NCBI GenBank assembly: GCA_964023205.1
Contig: OZ026840.1
Location: forward strand, 12,634,603 to 12,698,602
DNA length: 64,000 nt
DNA from: Lutraria lutraria
Taxonomy: Eukaryota; Mollusca; Bivalvia; Venerida; Mactridae
Direction: 5' to 3'
Shown: positions 36,301-47,820 of the stretch, piece by piece
Layout: every line of letters starts with the position of its first letter
Numbering within the stretch: the stretch's first letter is position 1
Translations under genes and position numbers: made by a program
The notes under the pieces: generated by a model
What the model was told of the DNA's origin: nothing
The model's database searches: none
The model's input: only the letters and a program-made list of their open reading frames with translations

Positions 36301-39300
36301 CATGTACAATGCTTGTACATGTATACATACAATACATATTCAAACAAGTATGTAGAAAAATCAAATGATACATATATATATAATTACATACGAGGATGAA
36401 CTATATTTAGTAATTTACATCAGAAAAAAAGTACGGCATACATGTAGGAAGAAATACTCGGATCAAAATCAACAACATAATATTTCACGCGGAACTAAAG
36501 CAAAAATATTCAGTATTGATAATATTTCATTTTGGAAATTTCATGAGTCTAAGATGATTGATTACTTACGTAATGAAAAGGCATGGTAAGTATACTTAGC
36601 AAGATTTAATATTTCCGACTTATTACTAGACTGCATACGTTGTGTGAACTTAAAAACACTTGGTCGAATAAAATAGTAACGTTTTATAAATTGTTTCCGA
36701 ATATTGATATAAAGAGGACAAATGCAAACAAAATGATAATCATCTTCAATGTCATTGGAGTTACACAATAGATAGGTACTAAGGTGTCGTTCTATTTGCA
36801 GGTTACCATAACGACCTGTGTCTATCTTAAGTGAATAAGATGACAATCTTAATTGAGTTAGTGTAATTCTAAAGTTTTGGGGTACAAAGTCCAAATATGG
36901 TTCGAACAATATAGAATATTTAAAATAACGATATGAATGTAAAGTAGGACTAACAGAAATACTGTTGAACCAAGATTGAAAAAATACATCAACCACTCGT
37001 TGTTTAAAAACACAATGAAAATTTATAAGATCAACACTAGCAGGATCATTTCACGAGAAACTAATCCAAAATTATTTAGAAGCGACTTTACTGTGCTTGC
37101 CTATTTAACAGAATTATTATTACAATCGATTAGCAAAGCTTCATAAATCTTTTTTACAATGATGTTTTCAGAATTAATTATCAGTTTAGTCCAAAACTTA
37201 ATAATTCGTATATATCTATTAATATAAAGAGGATATCTGCCTAGTTCACCATATATACACATACTAGAAGTAGAAGATTTAACTCTTAGCAACAATTTAC
37301 AAAATTTAAGATGAATACGTTCTATATCTTTATTTTTCGAAAATCCCCAAACTAGCATAATTTAATGTGGAACCAACAAAAGCATCAAAAAGTTGAAACA
37401 TCGTACTTAATTTTAAGTTAAGTTTTCGCGTATTCGCTAACAGACAATTCATTGCTTGGCCTCCTTGCCAACCAACATTTCACAATTTGAGGAAAAACTC
37501 CCATTACTATTAAAGACCGTACCTAAGTAGTTAAATGTAATCACTGATTCCAACTCAACCCCATTTAAACAACATTTCTCATCCCTTTTCAACTGACCCC
37601 GATTTTCTTAAAACAACAATTTTACTTTTTGAAGAATTCACAGTCAGATCCCATTTGTAACAATATGCATTTAATAAGTCTAAACTACGTTGCAGATCAG
37701 CTGTATCTTTGCCTAGTATTACCATATCATCAGCAAAGAGCATAATGATAAAAGAAACATCATCAATAGTTAACCCACTGTTATGTTCATTTAACAAAAA
37801 TAGCTCCAAGTCTTCAAGAAATAATGAAAATAAAAGAGGCGATAATACCTCACCTTGTTTTAAGCCAATAGAACATTCAAAATAGTCAGAGTAAGATTTA
37901 CATCCCTTTACACAAGCCTTGACCTTTTAGTAAATGTCCTTAATAATTATCTTAATAATAATCTTATATAACTTATACCATAAACCATTACGATAAATAC
38001 TATCAAATGCTTTGCTAAAATCAATGAATGCACATGGAAGACGTTTATTTTCTTTAAGATTTTTTTCTATAATGGCATGTAAAACAAAAATAGCATCAGT
38101 GGTAGATCGACCTTTTCTAAAACCAAATTGAGCATCGCTTATAATATTATTATTTTCTATCCAATTGTTAATACGTTTGTTTAATATTCCTGTAAATACT
38201 TTTGAAAAACAACTAACCAACGTAATACCCATATAGTTTTTTACATCATTAAGGTCATTTTTCTTGTGTAATGGTATAATAATGCCTTGCATCCAAGACT
38301 CCGAAAAAATACCTGATTTTAAAACAGCATTGAATAAATCAACACGATGTGAAGACAATATATCATATGATTCGATAAAATATTCATTTAATAATAAATC
38401 ACCTTCAACAGATTTATTTCTTTTCAAATTTCGAATAACATAATTGACTTCATATACAGTAATTTCACAATCTAACTCATCAAAAATACAATCATTTGCC
38501 TGAACATCATGTCTAGAATTAAAATTTTCAGCATCTTTGCACTTATTATCAGTAGGTATATTCAATTTTGAAAAATATTCATAAATCTCATCAACTGAAA
38601 TGTCGTTCTTTGCACTTTTATTTTTACTAGAAAATAGTTTCCAAAAATTTTTGTTTTTTTATGACGTAGATTTTCGACATTTCGTATTTTCAGTAATTCA
38701 TGTTTACGTTTTTTCCTTTTAATGAGATTTTTGTTAACATACTTTTTTGTCAACATCAAAATTCTATTGTCTACACTTTATTACTTATTACTTATCACTT
38801 ACGGCAAACAAATAATCATTTTTAGCGGCCAAACACTCACAGTCAAACCATTTAGCCTTTTTAACCAAACCCTTATGGGCACGTGGTTTGTCACATAAAG
38901 ATTTACTATTTTTAAATATAGGGTCGGCAACATCACGAATATTTTTTGTAAAATCGTTAATACATGCGTTAATGTCGGGTTTATCCGTACAATTAACTTG
39001 ATCTGAGATCGTATTAAATTCAGGTAATTTAGATATAATTGATGCCCGAAAAACACCACGTAAATTGTTATCCCATTTAACATTGGTTACATTGTAATAT
39101 TCACAATTATTTTCATTCTGCGTGTTACACATGATAATAAAACTAATTGGAGCATGGTCCGACCAAACATTAAATGATTCAACTTCAAAATGAGAAATAC
39201 AATTAAAATCACCTTGTCTTAATAAAAGATAATCCTTCATACACTTCATATCACATTTCGAAAACCTTAATAAAATTGCAACATTCGGTCACAAACAAAG

Positions 39301-40007
39301 GCCTAATATGTGACATATGAATACAAAGTTGATGCTTTGAAAGTTTAAAGAAAACATTGAACGTCTTTCAAAATTGCTCATTGGATAACACAATTGGATT
39401 TATAATTGATAATTTTATAATATTGATGACTTCATTTACCGAAGGTTACAGATAAAGTCAATGAATCATTAACAATTATAATGAAACAATTCTTTTTTTA
39501 CAATGTGTATAACTTATGATTTTAAGTCTTTAAAAATTATATCTCAAAATATGTCGTGAATAATATTTACTGCCTAATTAGACTATTAATTTATTTATGT
39601 ATGTACTAGGTTAAAACACCTCATAGGTAAAAAACAAGTAAATATCAGACACAACTTATTTTAAGTTATGTTCGTAAATAACCTCACCAGCTTTTTACCA
39701 CGTAATTTTCAATAATTGCAACAGCAACAACAAAAATAATAATAATGTAAATTTCAATTGACCGTATTTCTTTTCAGTCGAACGTAACTCTTACAGAACT
39801 GTTATGATTTCACACACACTGGATGACGTGAACAACAACGTGGGAACGACGTGTGGGAGCTACTTTGGGCCCCTTATATCTGTACCACCTTATGTGTTAA
39901 CAATCACCTGTACACGTCCGACGTATGGACGGTTTATGAAGATTTCCTATGGACAGCTGGATCACTTTGAAATATGTGAAATCATGCTTCACACTCCAGA
40001 TGCTTAG
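33094..40007 (+). CDS. secreted fucolectin-like protein with PAN/apple-like domain (3 exons)
   Basis: The gene model is 33094-33379, 34008-34244 and 39778-40007, 250 residues. Introns are GT-AG and both are phase 1 (Gly96 and Val175 are split), so the reading frame closes exactly. Residues 1-18 are a signal peptide (MSKIIVFVWSMFIVQVYS); an upstream in-frame ATG at 33079 would add five residues. Residues about 20-92 form a small PAN/apple-like domain with Cys48, Cys52, Cys58 and Cys70. Residues about 98-250 resemble the fucolectin/F5-8 type C fold: TGATAWQSSTYS, NALDGNF, ACAITNDTSPFWVMEFG, VDMYLRSDY, YGRFMKISYG and FEICEIML. Such lectins bind fucosylated glycans outside the cell and often serve in innate recognition. 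The family's His in the C-x-H-T motif is Ile145 here, and the spacing between Arg171 and Arg177 is one residue shorter than usual. Intron 1 holds a SINE, intron 2 a LINE. Confidence 0.85.
33639..33815 (+). mobile_element. tRNA-derived SINE, degraded copy in lectin intron 1
   Basis: A tRNA-like head (GTAGAAGCGG...TTTGTAATCCGCTGATTCGAGTTTGATTCTCG) is followed by a body starting GGTCATACCTTCCCATGAACA-TTGACAATG. The same order occurs in the fuller copy at 40424-40673. It is less well preserved here, especially at box A. Confidence 0.7.
34008..34244 (+). CDS. lectin gene exon 2 (first half of the fucolectin domain)
   Basis: Follows the acceptor ATATATTTAG and ends at TTATG before GTAAGA. It is 237 bp long, phase 1 on both sides, and encodes VINLNMDLKTGATAWQSSTY onwards to LRSDY. 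A stop lies just inside the intron, so the donor is needed for a full-length product. Confidence 0.87.
34827..34853. repeat. GC-rich 11 bp-stem hairpin in lectin intron 2
   Basis: TGTACGGCGAC and its perfect inverse GTCGCCGTACA enclose the five-base loop GAGAA. Such a GC-rich stem is unusual in this AT-rich intron. Confidence 0.75.
34949..35251 (+). other. GC-richer island in intron 2: CACGTG sites and a 38-codon frame
   Basis: The CACGTG palindrome occurs at 34949-34954, 34984-34989 and, just past the frame, 35280-35285. Between them, ATG 35135 in the good context AAACATGGCG opens a 38-codon frame (MALALVHYQALCYITEDE..., stop at 35249-35251). It could be the first exon of a nested gene or a relic of a mobile element. 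No clear donor or downstream exon is seen. Confidence 0.25.
36121..39290 (-). mobile_element. 5'-truncated CR1-like LINE, antisense in lectin intron 2
   Basis: Read on the minus strand, it starts in the end of the endonuclease (YLLLRQGDFNCISHF, SDHAPISFII, 39249-39130). The linker follows (to 38562), then RT (YMGITLVSCFSKVFTGILN, AQFGFRKGRSTTDA, CAFIDFSKAFDSIYRNGLWY, 38565-37950) and the catalytic FADD at 37737-37726. Next come the thumb and C-terminal region (YGELGRYPLYINRYIRIIK, 37260-37190), and a last frame ending in CNSNDIEDDYHFVCICPLY and ...YTYHAFSLRK at 36562. At least four frame changes break it. The 3' end has short TTCTATG/TTCTGT-type repeats (36121-36143), which resemble the 3' tail repeats of CR1 elements. 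The copy is dead. Confidence 0.87.
39778..40007 (+). CDS. lectin gene exon 3 (second half of the fucolectin domain, stop)
   Basis: Follows the acceptor TATTTCTTTTCAG and ends at the TAG at 40005-40007. It encodes ERNSYRTVMISHTLDD to FEICEIMLHTPDA. The sequence is richer in GC than the introns around it, as expected of a maintained exon. Confidence 0.87.
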
Positions 40008-40423
40008 ATTGCAGATCTATGGAAATGTTTGAGCCATGTCTCGAGTTTAAAGCCCTTGTACTTGTCTTCTACTTTTTTAATGAAATGTAGCAATTGATGT
40101 AACTGATGTGATTTATATCTTTAAAATATCAAAACATTGCACATTTGAACGAAATAGATTTTTAGCTTTCACTGTAAATCATCATAACTGATAGTATTCA
40201 TTGTATTACTAGTAAATGTTCTGTAGTTTCTCCTACCTAGTTTGGACTACATTTGTATATTTGATATTGACGATGTATCATACTTTATTGGTGTTTTTGC
40301 GTAATTGATGTAGTAGTATATAGTAGTACGTTTCAGTCTGGGAGCATAAATATCCATTTTATTGTTACAGTACAACACTTTAAAACATTATTTGATTAAC
40401 TTATATACTATTATCATTATAAT
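40008..40423. other. 3' flank of the lectin gene
   Basis: AT-rich, no gene. A 3' UTR is likely, but I see no AATAAA of convincing position before the SINE. Confidence 0.35.
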
Positions 40424-40673
40424 GCCGTAGTCCAGTGGTGGCGATGTATTTGTAACCCGACGATCCGAGTTTGATTCCCGGTCGTGATAGGTCATACCCT
40501 TGCATGAAAATTCGACAATGTCGAGTTTCTTCCAAATGAGAAGTTACCGGCTCTTTGTGAAAAAGGTAATTTAGTTCTGGTTAGAACACAGTCCAAGTAA
40601 ACTGGTCAGGTAAATCGGCCACCGTAAGTAACTGTAAGTGTTGAAAAAAACGGTAATAAACTCAAATACAAAA
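40424..40673 (+). mobile_element. tRNA-derived SINE, nearly full length
   Basis: The tRNA-like head has box A TAGTCCAGTGG (40429-40439) and box B GAGTTTGATTCCC (about 40467-40479). The body GGTCATACCCTTGCATGAAAATTCGACAATGTCGAG and TTAGTTCTGGTTAGAACAC follows, and an A-rich end after GTGTTGAAAAAAACGGTAATAAACTCAAATAC. It is of the same family as the copy at 33639-33815, in the same orientation. Confidence 0.8.
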
Positions 40674-41921
40674 TGTAAGGAATGTATTGTAGTACATTAC
40701 ATTGAGGATTAATGCTTATTTAGTATCTGGCACATAGTCACCAGGGGAGTTTTTGAATCTATTATTTTGTTGTTGATGTAAAACTTTTAATTTGTGTTTT
40801 TGTTACTATGATCACTTTGGTATACTAGTATTCTTCATAATATAATGTCCGGACATTTCAAACTTTTTCTGTAACATTGAAGGTTGGTTTATCGTAATTG
40901 GATGACTTGTGTCAGAGTCGTGTTGGTGAGGTTATTCTCTTGCATTTAATTTAGTGATATTCAAAATAGTATATATTATCTTTATCATGTTTTTGTGGAA
41001 TCTCGATAGTTGATTTATGACTATTTATAGCTTGGATAAATCCTTGGTACATATGGACAGGAAGCTATTCGTTTGCACCCCACCTAAAGTGTGAATCAGG
41101 ACTTGAATTGATAAACAAGATTCTTTTTACAAACCTAACATACGAAACTAAGAATCATTTGTTGCAACTATCCGTTTACACAAACATCTTTAAATTATAT
41201 TCATTTTCATTGATTTTCTTGCATGTACTCGTACAAACACTAATTGATTATCTAAGTACTTTAATAAAACATATTCACAGTAATCAAGTAACTTCTTTAA
41301 CGACATAATTATTTGCTTTTTGTGTCAACTATCTTCAATTATGAAGAAGAATTGGCAAAAAGCCAATTAATTTGTTCTTTATTTTAAACATTAATGGATA
41401 CCATTGACCGCTGATGGAATGCGTTCACCAATCAAGCGACTCCATCTGTATAACGTTAGATTATGGAGTCTCCATAGATAACAAATAAAACTAAATGTGC
41501 GATTTAATGGGTTGTTTTGACCTGTCAATCAAATTCTAACATCATTACTGTTTCCCATACGTACCACTTGAACGATGATATTTCTAAATCACTAGGTAGA
41601 GAATGCATTGTTGGTGTCAAAATGAAGAAGTGCTTCATTTTGGCAGCCTTATAAACGCTCTGCAGCGATGATGACGCAACGGAAAAAATAGTCCTATTCG
41701 GTTGTCATGATATATGGAATAAAACTCAATAAAATACATTTCGAATTAAATGTCAACTTTATTGATATAACTTTGTGCCGTTTAATAAAATAAAAAGCAC
41801 AATAATTTGCAGCGAGCGGACTATGGTGCGTAGGAATACAAACATACCCAACTTTCGCGGACATGCTGATTTGGAAAATCGATAAAAAAAATACATTAAA
41901 CAAAGAAGGGGGTTTTCACTA
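40674..41921. other. intergenic AT-rich stretch
   Basis: No gene seen. Frames of 66 and 69 codons at 41108-41308 (+) and 41694-41903 (-) have no recognisable content. Confidence 0.4.
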
Positions 41922-42300
41922 TAATCGTCATAACTTTTATTCTATTTAAAATACGAAATTTGTACTCATCACAAAAGTTTAATTAATCTTTTATCTTTCT
42001 AATGGTGTATTTTTTTATTATTTTAAATTAATGCTTTCTTCGACCCTTTTGCCTTTGAAAAAGACACCTATCGATTCCCTCTATATTCATTGTAAAACGC
42101 GTAAATTTGGTAGATTTTTCAATGAAAATTTGATGTTTTCAGCATCATAACTTTTTTGGGGGAAATGTGATCAAATTTGTACTCATTGCATTCGTTTTGA
42201 AAATTTAATTTCTTTCACCATGTAAAATATGAAAACAATCAAATAATATCTTCTTCGACCCTTTTGATGATTTTTAAAACTACCCCTTAGATTTTTTTAA
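41922..42300 (+). repeat. dispersed repeat of two tandem halves (copy A)
   Basis: From ATCGTCATAACTTTTATTC to TTCTTCGACCCTTTTGATG. The same order occurs at 58719-59070: CATAACTT, ACAAATTTG-TACT-ATCACAAAAGTTT, ATTTTTTTA, GACCCTTTT. Inside the copy, two halves of about 210 bp are alike (both have CATAACTTTT, AATTTGTACTCAT, TCTTCGACCCTTTTG), so the unit is an old dimer. Confidence 0.65.
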
Positions 42301-42391
42301 GTTCAATTCGTCAATCGTTCGGCAAATCTCGGACATTTACGTACGTTTACGGAAACAACGTGCATTTGGCGATGATCATATCTGCTGATTA

Positions 42392-44297
42392 AACCCCTGT
42401 CACACTGGGCTGCGACTGTAAGCGACACACTTGCGAACGGCATTCGCGAGATAATTTTAAAACTGTCGCGGAAGTTCTTAATTTCTTCGAATGAGTCGCA
42501 GGCCCACGTTTTCTTGTCTCTTGAATTTTCAACATGTTGAAAGAATTCGTGCGACAAAATTTCTCTCGATATATTCCTAAAATCGTCGCTGACGTCGCGA
42601 ACCCATCTCCAACCGTTCACAATATAGTTTCCGCGAATTTAGACATGCGAGAAATTTGAGAACCTTTGTGAGTTGATTGCGACCTATGAAACTAGAATGC
42701 GACCGATTTCAGACAAGAAAGAAATTCCGACGGTCCGGGCACCGGACAGTCCTAGGACCTCGTGAAGAGCGAAATAATTGCGATATATTTGACAATAAAT
42801 TAAATATAAACTGCAATGTATCTGCGGCATTCCGCACCTAAATTGCGACAAAAGAATTTGTAGAATTGTTTTTGTTGGGTTACGCGCGAATGTCTCATTT
42901 TATTCGCAATATCGCATTTATGTCGCAATTTGTTTTCAATTACGTCATCTTGACCACGTTACACATCAGAATACATTGTTTTCGCCAACGGCTCGCGCTC
43001 ATTGTAATAATTCCCTACGAGGTAAACAAGGCCAGTCTCTCCCTGTCCCAAGTCCCCCCCCCCCGAAACATAACCTGTATGCCGTGTCGGATCCGGAGGA
43101 CTCTGACGCTGCTGCCGCCATCTCTCTCTTGGAATGAGGTTTCTTCATCCAACGTCTGATTGCAAAAGCGTCATCACCCACTAAAAGTTAGGGGATGTTC
43201 CGGATAGAGGTTCACTAGGAGAAAGATTAGCTTTGCCCTGATCCAGCGCATGTTATAGACCGCACTCACGAAACACTCCGGCATCAGAGTCAGCACCATA
43301 GGCTCCCACATCGACATAAATAAACTTGTAGTTAATGTCTACAAGAGCCAGCATGATAATGGAGTAGAAGCGTTTGTAATGGTACATTATACACGCCGCC
43401 ACCTCCAACCCCCCTTCTGTTGTTAGAAACTTGAATGCTGTTTCGTGATAGTGATCGTATATGGCCAGACATACCTCTCGTACAACTATAGTGACGGTGT
43501 TAAGGGCCATCCGGAACCCATAGAACAGCGAAATGTACGAATCGCCGGTGACAAGGTAGACTAAGGTACTGAGCGTGGTGGCAAGTTTCAATCCAGTGGA
43601 TAGAGGTTTTCTGAAGGTTTCTCTTGAAGCCTATGACATAATTCTTCCACCATTTTTTAATAACTCTGGGACAATCTTAACAAAGTTCCTGAAAGAAAGA
43701 CTTTTCATCACTTCCTCAGAGGTGTTTCATAACTTCTCATACATCTCATTAAAAGTCATTCTCTCACCCATGCACTCCTTCGTTTTATTTTCTTGACCTT
43801 CTTTCTCTCCGTTCTCAGCTGACTCTGGTCGTAGGTTTTTTGGACAGGAGACATTCTGTGGACTTTAGCATGACATTGTCATTTTCAACCAAGAGTTGAT
43901 ACATCTCAAATGACGTCGTCAAACGGCTTGATAATTGCTGAAATTCGAGTTTGTTGCATTTTATTTCTTAATTGCTTTTCATAATTGTCGTGCAATTTTC
44001 GCATGAATGTCGCGCGAATTTTGCAAACACAAAAATGTCGCAAATATGTCGAACAGATGACGGAAAGGTATCGTGCGATATTCTCGCGACATTCTCGTGA
44101 CATGTTTGAGAACTTCAGCAGATATTCGCAGGAAGTGCGTACTACATTCACATAACATTCGGACGACATACTCATTCATGTCGTTTGTATACAGACGTGA
44201 AACCCGAGCGAGTTTTGTCGCTAAAATTCGCAAAATTTGCCGCAAATTTGTGTCTCCAATAGTTCTCTAGGTGTCGCAGTTCAGTGTGACACTACCT
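42392..44297. mobile_element. PIF/Harbinger DNA transposon, degenerate, with TTA target duplication
   Basis: It has terminal inverted repeats TGTCACACTGGGCTGCGAC (42398-42416) and the inverse of TGTCACACTGAACTGCGAC (44273-44291), matching at 17 of 19 positions, and is flanked by TTA on both sides (42389-42391 and 44298-44300). TTA/TAA duplications are typical of PIF/Harbinger. The sub-terminal regions (42420-42860 and 43960-44280) are crowded with TCGCGA, GTCGC and GCGAA words, much richer in CpG than the flanks. The length is 1906 bp. A decayed transposase lies inside on the minus strand. Confidence 0.9.
43000..43800 (-). pseudogene. Harbinger transposase pseudogene
   Basis: On the minus strand, 43720-43590 reads FRNFVKIVPELLKNGG and, after a stop, pieces of the N-terminal domain. 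43591-43253 reads MKLATTLSTLVYLVTGDSYI, FYGFRMALNTVTIVVREV and YHYKRFYSIIMLALVDINYK, then AYGADSDAGVF. 43184-43130 reads GDDAFAIRRWMKKPHSKRE. These are the landmarks of Harbinger transposases in the right order. The block with the first catalytic Asp (normally IDGKH) is deleted between EGGLEVA and YHYKRFYS, and after the MKKPHS block the frame runs into a C/G-rich stretch with a run of 10 C. There are several frame changes. It is not functional. Confidence 0.85.
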
Positions 44298-44865
44298 TTA
44301 GGTACCCATGTATATAAAGCCACAGCATGATGTATTATACGGTGTAATAAAAATTAGACGCGTTGAATCAAGTTTAAGGATAATTGAGGTTGAAGACTAA
44401 AACATATTACAACATGGATGAAAATATTAGAATCTGTGAAATATTTTACTTTACTTCCGTATAAAAAAGCAAAATCGATATTTATAACCCAATTTGTTGA
44501 TATTATAAAAAAATAAAAAAAATAAAAAGATGGTTTTCATTATTGTTAAAGCCCCATTAGCTTTTTGGATGTTAAAATTGAAGTAGGTCTTATTTTACCT
44601 AGATAAATGTGAAACTGAATTTTACTTGCAATAAAAACGTTCCAATTTTTTTATCACAAAGTACATATAGAAATACAGCACAGTATTTTTAATCATGTTG
44701 CAAAAAAATAAGAAAAAGCATCTGACAACTATTTTATGAGAATATGCCTAATGGAAGGCATTATGTAAATATTGTTACAGATCAAGTAATATATATTTCT
44801 TATATTTTACTATCATTTCATCTATTGTTCTTATGGGCCTTAAATAGACGATGATATTTCATTAA

Positions 44866-45206
44866 ATGAAATTTATTATTAATTCATTTTTGATAATATA
44901 ATTATATGCTAAATATATCATTTTGGCATACGTCCACATGTCACTTATAAAAACATGTCATAAAATAAATAAACTACTTTGTATATTTATTTTTTCGATG
45001 ATTTGTAAACAAAGGACGGATAATACAATCAAATTTTTGAGATCCCTTTATATGGTTGCTAAATTTACCTGATTATTGATTTTTATACGCATCTCACATT
45101 ATTTACAGAAAATTGGGCACGTCGAGTTATATTTGTTGGATATCATTTCAATTAAGACGGATGGAAATTGCCATAAAATTACAGAAATTGATTGAACTGT
45201 TTATAC
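44866..45206. other. intergenic AT-rich stretch
   Basis: No gene or clear repeat seen. Confidence 0.4.
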
Positions 45207-46851
45207 ACCAGGGCCCGTATTCACAAACCAACTAAGATGAAAAATTATCTAAGAATACCGAAATTATCTTAGTTTTCACCAAGTTTTGCTAACATTGTAC
45301 GATTTGTCTTAACTTTTGTCCAAGAGTGAAAAAAATCTTAGAAAAATTCTTAGATCGACGATTTTTATCTTAAATGTTTAGTCAAGGTACGAGATGTCTT
45401 AACTTTAAGGAATTTTCTTAGATAAAAAACAAAACGAAAATGGATGCTACGTCGAACTCATTATTTGTCCATATCTATGAAGAATTAAGTTAATTTCTTG
45501 GATTATGAACTTTTAAACACTTTTCTGTCGTTATTTTGACTTGATCTTGGGCGGAGCAGTTGTCAAAATAACGTGTCAATTTCACTTATAAATATTGTGA
45601 AAAGATACTTTAAATTTTGCCATCACAAGGTAAGCAAAGATCCAGCAGAATGTAGACCTCTTTGGTGCTTAACTTGAAATTCATTGCCAGTGATCCAAGA
45701 TGCTTTTCACTGGACTTTATGATAGAACAATCAACAAGTACGTGTTATGTGATTATTTGCGCATGTATGTGGGATATTGTACGATTTTCGGATAGACATT
45801 GGTTCAAGTTAATTGTCATACAAGGACAGTGCAATGTGAACTAAAATACCATTAAACCATATACCATTTAATATATTTCTTTATTTATGTCGTTTTTGCT
45901 TCTTCATAAATAATTCAGCATCAGTTTCTGAGTTTATCAACTATGAAGACTTGCTATGAATCGAAATGATGTACTTTGTATTCACTGATTCTTTTGAGGA
46001 CTCCATGGAACAATTTATGGTGACATTAGTAAATACAGATACCAGTGCTTAATGTGATTTTGATGTGATAAACATTTAGATAGATAAACTTTGCTTTGCA
46101 TGAATTTGGGTGCAAATATATTCAGCCACTGTTTTGCTGTATTAATGTTTGATATGAACATGAAATCCAAAGACAACAGTATAATCTTAAATCTTTATTA
46201 CCTTGTTTACATATTCTTGTTAATGCACATATTGTGATAAAGTTTGTTCCAACTGTGAGTAATGATATGATAAGCAGAAATATATCAGACAGTAAACAAA
46301 ATACATGCATGTATACATATTTCATAGTAAGAATCAATTAAAAACATGACTGATCAATGATACTTGGGTTCTGATGCCCTAATGGTACATATTTTTATTT
46401 TTGATACTACTGTTGTTGGAACTTTACCGAATTACTGCATACTTCATAAAATTACATAGTATCAAAGATATTAATTTGAATTGATATATCAGTGACACTG
46501 TTTGTAAGGAACCTGTTTGTAGTCTTGCAAACATGACCAACAATTATATTTGTGTCATCTGTGGCTGAAAAAATACCAATCGTATCCGTAAAATTGAGAA
46601 AGTGTATAACAGGTTAAACTAATCGCCAATCGTAAGTTATGACGTATGGGAATTCCGTGGAAAAACCCTAACAACGGTAAATTTTCAAAACTAAGATTTC
46701 TTTTCAAACTAAGAATAATTCCGTCTTAGTTTACGCTTAGAATAAATCTAAGATGAAAAATAAGAAATTTCTTATGTCTTAGTCAAAATTTAAGATAAAA
46801 GAAAATTCTCAACTCGGAAAACTAAGAACGTTTGTGAATACGGGCCCTGGT
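45207..46851. mobile_element. non-autonomous TIR element of 1.65 kb (CAGGGCCCGTATTCACAAAC ends)
   Basis: Both ends carry ACC-AGGGCCCGTATTCACAAAC in inverse orientation, a perfect 22 bp terminal repeat. Next to both ends there are many TCTTAG / CTAAGA words (for example AACTAAGATG, ATCTAAGAAT, TATCTTAG on the left; AACTAAGAAT, GTCTTAGTTT, TCTAAGATG on the right). Flanking TATA on both sides could be part of a longer repeat (TATA-ACC) or the target site. The inside (45430-46620) has no transposase that I can recognise. The superfamily is undecided. Confidence 0.8.
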
Positions 46852-47820
46852 CTATAATTCAATCGTATTTTTGTCTATTTTGTGATGGAAATAGATATCT
46901 GCAACAGTTATTGAAGGTTGTAATGGATTTGGAAGTAATTTCATTTATAATCATTGACCTACAAGACGATTGACATAGTGCAAAATTTCTGGTTACTCGA
47001 TCGATCCTAATTAATTTTCATGATTTTATCCGTTGAATGGAAACTCCTCTTTCTCCTTTTTACTTTCCCATATGCTTTCAAAAGCCCAATAAAGTCCATA
47101 CCTACTAACCGACTTTTAATAAGAAAAGAAAAACATTTTTTTCACGCCTTTAGAAGTGTAATCATGATGATTTAATGTTAAATGTTTCAGTAGTGAAAAT
47201 AAATGTATTGTAAGCTAATGTGTTAAGTTTATATGCAGAATAGAATCAAATTACTATTTGACTGTGCAAACAATAACAAAATTATTACTAGGATTCTTTT
47301 CATGATATTCGCATTTGCAAAATTAATTTTACTGGTGAAACAAATTTAATTAATGTCAATATCATACGTTTCTGTCCATTTTAACGACGTACATAATAGT
47401 TAGGACATGCTAAAGTCTTATCAGAGATCCAAAAGTAATGTATACAGTGAAATATCGATTTTTGGATCAATTAAGATAACAGATTTTATCTGTTACGCGT
47501 GACTGACTTTATTACTTTATGACCCCTAATAAAGTCAGCATAACGCAAGCAAGGAGGGTAACAATAGGTAAACTGTATATAAACCCCTGAACTGTAGTTG
47601 TTTCCCTTGAAAATTGATCAGATACTCGATAAGGCCATGTCCGCCAAAGTTGGACATGACAAAGTTGCGAAATAAAGCAAACCACGTGGCTTAGTGGCCG
47701 TCAGATTTATCCGGGACTGCTTTATAGGTCTAGAACAATTTAGAAACAGTGTAAATCTTTATATTAACAGGAAAATTAGTATATCTCCACTACAAAGTTA
47801 TATGTCTAAAGAGAGATAGG
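46852..47820. other. intergenic AT-rich stretch
   Basis: No gene seen. At 47684-47745 a box A-like TGGCTTAGTGG has no box B after it. Confidence 0.4.

Larger units (their letters stand above)
42353..44865 (+). repeat. dispersed repeat, copy split by a Harbinger element
   Basis: The parts 42353-42391 and 44301-44865 correspond, in order, to the uninterrupted copy at 28640-29220. They are separated by the 1.9 kb Harbinger at 42392-44297 and its second TTA. The undivided copy therefore serves as an empty-site reference. Confidence 0.8.

Noticed and set aside
36214..36399. A Thr/Pro/His-rich frame
   Set aside because: It arises from ACACTC/CACAC-type simple sequence in the 3' region of the antisense LINE.
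7819..40007. A fucose gene cluster (GT11 plus fucolectin) acting as one system
   Set aside because: The genes are 24 kb apart with repeats between them and no shared signals. Two such genes in 64 kb can be coincidence.
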